Assembly: GCA_964543905.1 (NCBI GenBank)
Contig: CAZIZO010000008.1
Span: 62,001-126,000 of the forward strand
Reading direction: 5' to 3'
Length of the DNA stretch: 64,000 nt
Origin: GCA-016699835 sp964543905
Lineage (GTDB): Bacteria; Planctomycetota; Phycisphaerae; Phycisphaerales; UBA1924
Both the position numbers and the translations under genes were made by a program. Shown here piece after piece: positions 59,237 to 64,000 of the stretch. Below the pieces are notes generated by a model. That model was given only the letters and a program-made list of their open reading frames with translations. It made no database searches and had not been told where the DNA came from. Every line of letters starts with the position of its first letter. Position 1 is the first letter of the stretch.

Positions 59237-61444
59237 TCAGCAGCCGGCTTCGAAGCGGACGAGGTAATAGAGCAGATCGTCGATGGTGACCCCTCCGTCG
59301 GGCGTGCCCGTGCTGCTCCCGTCGTCGAGGTCGGCGTCGAGGCTGCCAGCCTCGAAGATCCCGAGGAAGTAGAGGAGATCGTCGATCGTCACGCCGCCGT
59401 CGGGCGTGCCCGTGGCGGTGCCGTCGTCCGTATCGGCGACGCACGGAAACGCGCGGGAGAAGGGACGCGAGATCGCGAAAAAGACGTTGCCGACGGGGTC
59501 GATGCGGATCCGGAGGTTGTCGGCTTCAAAGGGAGGCATCGGGATCGTGGCCGCGCCGGTGTTGGGGAAGGTTCCGAGCGATTGAGGGAAGGTGGCGCCG
59601 CCGTCCGTCGAAAGGCGGATGGTCACGAACGCGGCGTTGACGGGGGGGACGTTGGTGTTGCCAACGTTCCATCGGACCGAGAAGTTCTCGGCGCGGATGA
59701 CCTGGAACTCGGTGGGCGAGGTGATGACGAAGGGCGAGGTGCCCGGCGCGATCGTGAGGTCGGTGAAACCGGAGACGGCAACGCCGCCCGCGCCCGGGGC
59801 GTTGTCGCGGACGATCACGCGGAATCGACGCGTCACGCCCGTCGCGGTCGGGAGCATCTCGCCGGGCACGGAGATGTTCGAGAGGATGTTGGCGAGTCGA
59901 GGGAACGTGCGAGAGGGCTCGTCCTGGGGTGGGAAGATGCGGAAGAGCGATCCCTGCCCGTTGTCGAAGGCGTCGGGCCCGGTGAGCGGTCTGGCAAAGC
60001 CCGAGTCGAACTGCTCCCACGAGTAGGTCAGCGGGTCGTTGTCCTGGTCCGTGGCGACGGCGGTCAGCACGAACGGCGTGCCCGGTGGGATCGCCATGTT
60101 CGGGGTGGTCGAAACGATGACGGGGATGTTGTTGGTGGTCGTGGACTGCACCGGGCAGGTGCGGTTGCCCAGGAGCGTGGTCATCTCGCCCCAACTGCCG
60201 TGGTGGAAGAAGGGATCGGCGAAGAGGACGACGTTGTCGGTGGGTGGGGCGTCGCCCACGGGGCATCCCCCGGCATAGGCCATGGGCGACGAGCCGGAGC
60301 CCGCTTCCCAGGCGGAGGCGAGGCGCACGTTGCCTTGGCAACGCCCGCGGGTTCCGCTGAAGGTGTGATTGGCGCCGAACTGGTGTCCGATCTCGTGGAT
60401 GACGACGTTGGCGGCGAAGGGGTCGATGTCGCCGCCGCGGGGGATGCCCGAGACGCCCCCGGCCTTGTTGCTCGTGCAGATCGAGGACAGGTACGCCACC
60501 CCGCCGAAGATTCGAGTGACGACGTGCCCGATGTCGAAGTTGGCGTTGCCGATGGTGTCGCGGAGCGTCGCGATGTTCACGGAGAGGTGCTCGCCCGAGC
60601 AGTCGGTGCCGCCACTCCCGCCGCAGGTGCTGAGGTAGGGGTCGGTGTTCGGATCGGTGAACATCAGGAGGTCGTTGTTCGCGACGAGGTTGAAGTGGAC
60701 CGCGAGGTCTTGCTCGTAGACGACGTTGGTGCGTCCCACGACGGTGACGATCGCGGCGAGGGGATCGGCGGTGTTCGGCGCGTGTCCTTGCAGCGTGCTG
60801 TGGTAGAGTCCGTATTCGCCCGTGCACGCGACGGCCAGCCGAAGCGTTCGAAAAGTCTGGACCGCGCGGGGTTCATACCCGGGTTCTTCGACCGCACCGA
60901 AGCCATGCACACCCTCGGTCGTGTGACAGGTCCAATCCTGCCCGCCGGGGAGGTTGTGCATGTAGTAGGAAACGACGTGCGCCGGGTCGGCCGATTGCCA
61001 CAGGTCGATCATCCAAGTCCCGGGTGAAGAGCGGAGCATCGCCGTCAGCCCGCGCGGCGTGAGTTCGAATCGCCCGGTCGCGGTGCGATCGCGCGTTTCG
61101 ACGAGGTACGTCCGCATCTGGGGGAACTTGGCCTGGAGTTCGGGCTCCATGATCGGGGAGTGGGCCACTCGGCACTCGATCAGGCGACCGTCGGGCGCCG
61201 GGAGCGTCATCCGCATGCCGTACGTGTGGAGCGGAGCGTCGAATCGCTGCTCGGGCGCCGCGAGGAGGAGCGTGCGGAGGGCGTCCATATCGACGCGAAA
61301 GATCGAGCCCGCGGTCGGGCGTGGGCCGGGGGTGCGAGCGACCCCATTGGAGTCGATGGGCGACGGGGGGACTTCGATGGATGTAAAGACCTGGGCCTGG
61401 GCCACCCAAGCCAAGGCGCAGAAAACAAATGCGGCGACCTTCAT
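59237..61444 (-). CDS. Secreted reprolysin-like zinc metallopeptidase with dockerin-like repeats ending in Gly-Cys
   Basis: A 735-residue exported protease; the ATG at 61444 follows GGGAG. The signal peptide ends WVAQAQ. After a propeptide-like region come NVVYEQDLAVHFNLVANND, the zinc site NVVIHEIGHQFGANHTF (HExxHxxGxxH) and the Met-turn SSPMAYAGGC, the adamalysin/reprolysin pattern. A beta-rich domain (VFFAISRP... and FSVRWNVGNTNVPPVNAAFV) follows, then two dockerin-like repeats (CVADTDDGTATGTPDGGVTI, DDLLYFLGIFEAG; then a second), ending in Gly-Cys. It should be a secreted, surface-held endopeptidase. It diverges from rpsL by 251 bases. Confidence 0.9.
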   Translation of the reverse strand: MKVAAFVFCALAWVAQAQVFTSIEVPPSPIDSNGVARTPGPRPTAGSIFRVDMDALRTLLLAAPEQRFDAPLHTYGMRMTLPAPDGRLIECRVAHSPIMEPELQAKFPQMRTYLVETRDRTATGRFELTPRGLTAMLRSSPGTWMIDLWQSADPAHVVSYYMHNLPGGQDWTCHTTEGVHGFGAVEEPGYEPRAVQTFRTLRLAVACTGEYGLYHSTLQGHAPNTADPLAAIVTVVGRTNVVYEQDLAVHFNLVANNDLLMFTDPNTDPYLSTCGGSGGTDCSGEHLSVNIATLRDTIGNANFDIGHVVTRIFGGVAYLSSICTSNKAGGVSGIPRGGDIDPFAANVVIHEIGHQFGANHTFSGTRGRCQGNVRLASAWEAGSGSSPMAYAGGCPVGDAPPTDNVVLFADPFFHHGSWGEMTTLLGNRTCPVQSTTTNNIPVIVSTTPNMAIPPGTPFVLTAVATDQDNDPLTYSWEQFDSGFARPLTGPDAFDNGQGSLFRIFPPQDEPSRTFPRLANILSNISVPGEMLPTATGVTRRFRVIVRDNAPGAGGVAVSGFTDLTIAPGTSPFVITSPTEFQVIRAENFSVRWNVGNTNVPPVNAAFVTIRLSTDGGATFPQSLGTFPNTGAATIPMPPFEADNLRIRIDPVGNVFFAISRPFSRAFPCVADTDDGTATGTPDGGVTIDDLLYFLGIFEAGSLDADLDDGSSTGTPDGGVTIDDLLYYLVRFEAGC

Positions 61445-61695
61445 GCTCTGCTCCCGTGTGTTCCAAAGGATCGACCCCAGCGAAACCTGAAGAGAACATC
61501 GTACACGAAGGCACCGAGGTTCCATCACGCCCGTAACACGATTGATTTTTGGCTTTTGTTCTCTACGGTGGGCCCGCAACCCCACCTGGGGCGAACCGTG
61601 CGAGCCGTGTCTGCCTTGTCCCCCCTCGGGGAATGGCTATCATCTTGACCCCACCGGATGCGCCGGCGGGTCTGGTTTCTTTTCTCGGATCACCC

Positions 61696-62070
61696 ATGCC
61701 CACGATCAATCAGCTCGTTCGTAAGCCTCGCCGCAGCCCCGGTGCCAAGTCCAAGGTCCGCGACTTGGATCGCAGTCCCGCGAAGCGTGGCGTCTGCTTG
61801 ATCGTGAAGACGACGACTCCGAAGAAGCCGAACTCGGCTCTTCGAAAGATCGCCAAGGTCCGCCTTTCCAACGGGCGCGAAGTCACCGCGTACATCGGCG
61901 GCGAAGGGCACAACCTGCAAGAGCACTCCATCGTTCTTGTCCGGGGCGGCCGCGTCCGCGACCTCCCGGGCGTGCGCTACCACATCGTCCGCGGCGCGCT
62001 CGACTGCCTCGGCGTCGAGAACCGCAAGCAAGGGCGTTCGAAGTACGGCGCCAAGAAGGGCAAGGGCTGA
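61696..62070 (+). CDS. rpsL: Ribosomal protein S12
   Basis: A 124-residue S12 of the small ribosomal subunit. It starts PTINQLVRKPRRSPGAKSKV and has the decoding-site loop TTTPKKPNSALRKIAKVRLS and the second loop RGGRVRDLPGVRYHIVRGAL. Lys43 is kept. Position 88 is Arg instead of the usual Lys; K88R in Mycobacterium tuberculosis, and the equivalent K87R in E. coli, gives streptomycin resistance. The open frame starts earlier, but the conserved Met-Pro-Thr begins at 61696. rpsG follows after 144 bases. A weak TTGATT-16-TACGGT pair near 61542-61569 could be its promoter. Confidence 0.97.
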   Translation: MPTINQLVRKPRRSPGAKSKVRDLDRSPAKRGVCLIVKTTTPKKPNSALRKIAKVRLSNGREVTAYIGGEGHNLQEHSIVLVRGGRVRDLPGVRYHIVRGALDCLGVENRKQGRSKYGAKKGKG

Positions 62071-62214
62071 TCCATTCCGTCGAATCCATCGTCGAAGGGC
62101 GGTGGACGTTTGATTCGTGTTTCACATTTCAGAGGGCAGTAATCGTGGCGGGCCGCCCGCTTGTCACGGTGAACGACACGGAACCACAGGTTCCGCCAGC
62201 CAGAGGAGCATCCG

Positions 62215-62712
62215 ATGGGCCGCAAGAGTTTTACCGCCGCCGCCTCGCAACTTCGCCCGGACCCGCGTTACAACGACCTGGTCCTCTCGCGGTTTGTGAA
62301 CTGCGTGATGAAGAGTGGCAAGAAGGCCGTCGCCCAGCGCGTGGTCTATGATGCGCTCGATATCATCCAGGAAAAACTCGGCAAGGAGACCGATCCCAAC
62401 GCCCCCAAGGAGGCGATCGAGGTCTTCCAGATGGCGATCGAGAACGCCAAGCCCTTCGTCGAGGTACGCTCGAAGCGCATCGGCGGTGCGAACTACCAGG
62501 TTCCGATGCAGGTCCGCCACAAGCGGGCGCAGTCGCTCTCCTTCCGCTGGATCATCGAGGCCGCGCGGAGCGAGCGTGGGCGTCCGATGGCCCAGCGACT
62601 CGCTGACGAGTTGTACTCGGCGGCGAAGAAGGAAGGCAAGGCGATGACGACGCGCGACCAGACGCACCGCATGGCCGAAGCCAACCGCGCGTTCGCCCAC
62701 TTCGCGGGCTGA
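62215..62712 (+). CDS. rpsG: Ribosomal protein S7
   Basis: A 165-residue S7 that nucleates assembly of the 3' domain of 16S rRNA. It has PDPRYNDLVLSRFVNCVMKS, the KKAVAQRVVYDALDIIQEKL helix, VRSKRIGGANYQVPMQVRH and AQSLSFRWIIEAARSERGRP. AGAGGAGCATCCG precedes the ATG as a good ribosome site. A strong terminator follows 30 bases after the stop, so fusA and tuf, which often follow rpsG, are not in this operon. Confidence 0.97.
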   Translation: MGRKSFTAAASQLRPDPRYNDLVLSRFVNCVMKSGKKAVAQRVVYDALDIIQEKLGKETDPNAPKEAIEVFQMAIENAKPFVEVRSKRIGGANYQVPMQVRHKRAQSLSFRWIIEAARSERGRPMAQRLADELYSAAKKEGKAMTTRDQTHRMAEANRAFAHFAG

Positions 62713-62741
62713 TCGGCTCCTTGGCACGACAATGCACGCCG

Positions 62742-62770
62742 CGGCACGGGCAAAGGCTCGTGCCGTTTTT
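62742..62770 (+). terminator. Rho-independent terminator of the rpsL-rpsG operon
   Basis: CGGCACG paired with CGTGCCG, with a ten-base loop, followed by TTTTT. It lies about 30 bases after the rpsG stop. Confidence 0.85.
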
Positions 62771-62897
62771 CGTTTGGAACCGCAGAGTCCCCGCTTCATG
62801 CCCATGGACGCGAGCGTTCGACGTTCGATCGGACATGCACCACGTCAAACTCGAGGTCGGTGGTCACTCTCGCGCTTGGTTTTTTCCCGGAGCGGCC

Positions 62898-62932
62898 AAA
62901 AGCGAACAACGGCCCTTGCAGGCCGTCGTTCG
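62898..62932 (-). terminator. Terminator downstream of tRNA-Ala
   Basis: On the minus strand GAACGACGGCC and GGCCGTTGTTC form an 11-base-pair stem (one mismatch or wobble), followed by GCTTTTGG. It lies 12 bases past the tRNA 3' end. Confidence 0.7.
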
Positions 62933-62943
62933 TTCCACATAAG

Positions 62944-63018
62944 TGGAGGCAAGGGGACTCGAACCCCTGACCTCATCCATGCCATGGATGCGCTCTACCA
63001 AAACTGAGCTATGCCCCC
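62944..63018 (-). tRNA. tRNA-Ala (anticodon GGC)
   Basis: The minus strand folds as a cloverleaf: acceptor GGGGGCA/TGCCTCC (one G-U pair), D arm GCTC/GAGC, anticodon stem CATCC/GGATG with loop ATGGCAT (anticodon GGC, reads GCC), and T arm AGGGG/CCCCT with TTCGAGT. The discriminator is A, and CCA is not encoded. Confidence 0.94.
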
Positions 63019-63196
63019 AAGACCGGCCGTTGGCGTTCATGCCGGTGGGTTGATTCACTTGTTCGTCGTCCATTCGGGCGACGACCCCATTGGCCTCTCG
63101 ACCGTGGGGAGGGATGGTAGGGAATCGGCACGATCGGTCAAGGGCTCAAGCCTTGCGTTTGATGGATCGGTCTTCACGCCTGATCGGGGTGTTTCT

Positions 63197-64000
63197 TCAG
63201 CGGCGAGAAGCCGGTGCTGACGAAGGGTGCGCGTCGGTCCCCGTGGCCAACAAGCGATCGACGGCGTCGCGCACCGAGTCGTACGCCACGTTTTCGATGG
63301 CGCACCGATCGGGGTGATCGTTGGCCGATTCCGACTCGGGAAGGGTCGGGTCCGCGAGCAGTTTGACTTCGGGCGCGTTCGCCCGTGTCGGGATTGGTGC
63401 CCAGCGGTGGTCGGTCGGTCCGTAGATGGTGATGAGCGGCACGCCGAACGCCGCCGCCATGTGCCGCGGGCCCGTGTCGTTGGTCACCATAAGCGAACAC
63501 CGTCGCAGGATCGCCTTGAGAGATCCGATCCGAATGCCGAGGCGCGGCAATGCCACCACCGGGCACCCCGCGTACCCGGCAATCGATTCGATCAACTCGC
63601 TCTCCGCGGGGGAACCATTCAGCAACACGCGAGCGCCATGGTGCGCGTGGAGGTGCTTGGCGAGGGCCGCGAATCGCTCCGCGGGCCAGCGCTTCCAGTC
63701 CTTATTCGCCCCGGGGTTGAGCATCACGAGGCGTTCACCAGGGCGCACGCCCGCCTTTGCCAGAATTTCTTCGCCCGCACGTTCTTCATCGGGTGTCGTC
63801 GCCAGTTCCATGTAGAGGCCCGGGGGCAGCGCGAGCGGAGCATCACTTTGGGGCTCGCCCCCGGGGAGCAGCAGGTGCTTTGCCAGGGTGTAGTAATAGT
63901 CCACCGCGGGCACGATCGCCCAGTCGCCTTTCGCCGTCTTGGGCGGTCTGAGGGATTCGGTGAGCAGCAGCCCCCGCGAATCCCTCGCATAGCCGATGCG
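63197..64000 (-). CDS. Glycosyltransferase family 9 (heptosyltransferase-like), 5' end cut by window edge
   Basis: The frame is open to base 64000, so the N-terminus is missing; about 267 residues are visible. They match the C-terminal Rossmann domain of LPS heptosyltransferases (GT9): VMLNPGANKDWKRWPAERFA (the 'pGa..aKrWp.erfa' signature), VLLNGSPAESELIESIAGYA and SLMVTNDTGPRHMAAAFGVP with IYGPTDHRWAPIP. The visible N-terminal part has RIGYARDSRGLLLT and YYYTLAKHLLLPGG, as in WaaF. These enzymes add heptose or a similar sugar to outer membrane glycolipid. A short Ser/Ala tail ends the protein. Confidence 0.88.
   Translation of the reverse strand, partial: RIGYARDSRGLLLTESLRPPKTAKGDWAIVPAVDYYYTLAKHLLLPGGEPQSDAPLALPPGLYMELATTPDEERAGEEILAKAGVRPGERLVMLNPGANKDWKRWPAERFAALAKHLHAHHGARVLLNGSPAESELIESIAGYAGCPVVALPRLGIRIGSLKAILRRCSLMVTNDTGPRHMAAAFGVPLITIYGPTDHRWAPIPTRANAPEVKLLADPTLPESESANDHPDRCAIENVAYDSVRDAVDRLLATGTDAHPSSAPASRR

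Noticed and set aside
1..64000. Search for CRISPR arrays, insertion sequences, attachment sites and phage genes
   Set aside because: No regularly spaced repeats, transposase motifs or integrase genes were seen. The only clear tandem repeat is the GGT tract in asnB.

Overview
The window is GC-rich bacterial chromosome and almost certainly comes from a planctomycete of the class Phycisphaerae. Three secreted proteins end in a Ca-loop, dockerin-like repeat that finishes in Gly-Cys. Four more end in a PEP-CTERM-like Pro-Gly/hydrophobic/poly-Arg tail. There is also a prepilin-type protein, a TIGR03991-type GlmU-like protein, and many planctomycete-style unknowns. I saw no phage genes, insertion sequences, CRISPR arrays or rRNA. 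This is ordinary chromosome with several accessory pockets.

Layout. 1-3 kb: a cyclic-di-AMP synthesis pair (cdaA-cdaR) followed by a sugar isomerase/epimerase cut by the window edge. 3-5 kb: an Nfu-N protein, a membrane protein and mutY. 5-12.3 kb, minus strand: asparagine synthetase, a membrane protein, a BatA/vWA protein, a rhomboid protease and an apparently dead site-2 protease. 12.4-15 kb: a Nudix hydrolase diverging from an MCE (Mla-like) ATPase and substrate-binding pair. 15.4-21.4 kb: a PEP-CTERM protein and a short dcw-type division cluster (rsmH, a LysM protein, an FtsL-like protein, ftsI). 21.8-24.9 kb: a translationally coupled phosphonate operon (PhnX-like hydrolase, FAD oxidoreductase, OPA-type MFS transporter). 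25-31.3 kb: a secreted phosphoesterase and a metal-binding lipoprotein next to an FtsX/LolD-type ABC pair. 31.4-32.8 kb: a class III PLP enzyme resembling the (R)-1-hydroxy-2-aminoethylphosphonate ammonia-lyase PbfA, which completes a plausible aminophosphonate pathway.

32.8-43.4 kb is mixed: a pseudopilin, a large secreted repeat protein, an RsbU/SpoIIE phosphatase, DUF192, GluQ-RS, pterin dehydratase, two PEP-CTERM-like proteins and a flavin reductase. 43.4-46.7 kb carries isoprenoid genes (dxs and a prenyl diphosphate synthase). 46.9-52.9 kb has a coiled-coil protein, tRNA-Val, an FkbM methyltransferase, sixA, trigger factor, an ABC ATPase with a coupled small lipoprotein, and a plastocyanin-like PEP-CTERM protein. 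53-61.4 kb holds two dockerin-type secreted proteins (one an adamalysin-like metallopeptidase) around a coupled glmU-like/polA pair. 61.7-64 kb holds rpsL and rpsG, tRNA-Ala and a heptosyltransferase-like gene cut by the right edge.

The points most worth following are these: the split aminophosphonate pathway; the metal-binding lipoprotein paired with a LolDE-like rather than ZnuBC-like transporter; the pseudo site-2 protease beside a rhomboid that carries the same C-terminal motif; a ribosomal protein S12 with Arg at the streptomycin-resistance position 88; a cdaA gene that seems to start at ATT and has a changed DGA motif; and a strand-composition switch near 12 kb that ignores gene direction.
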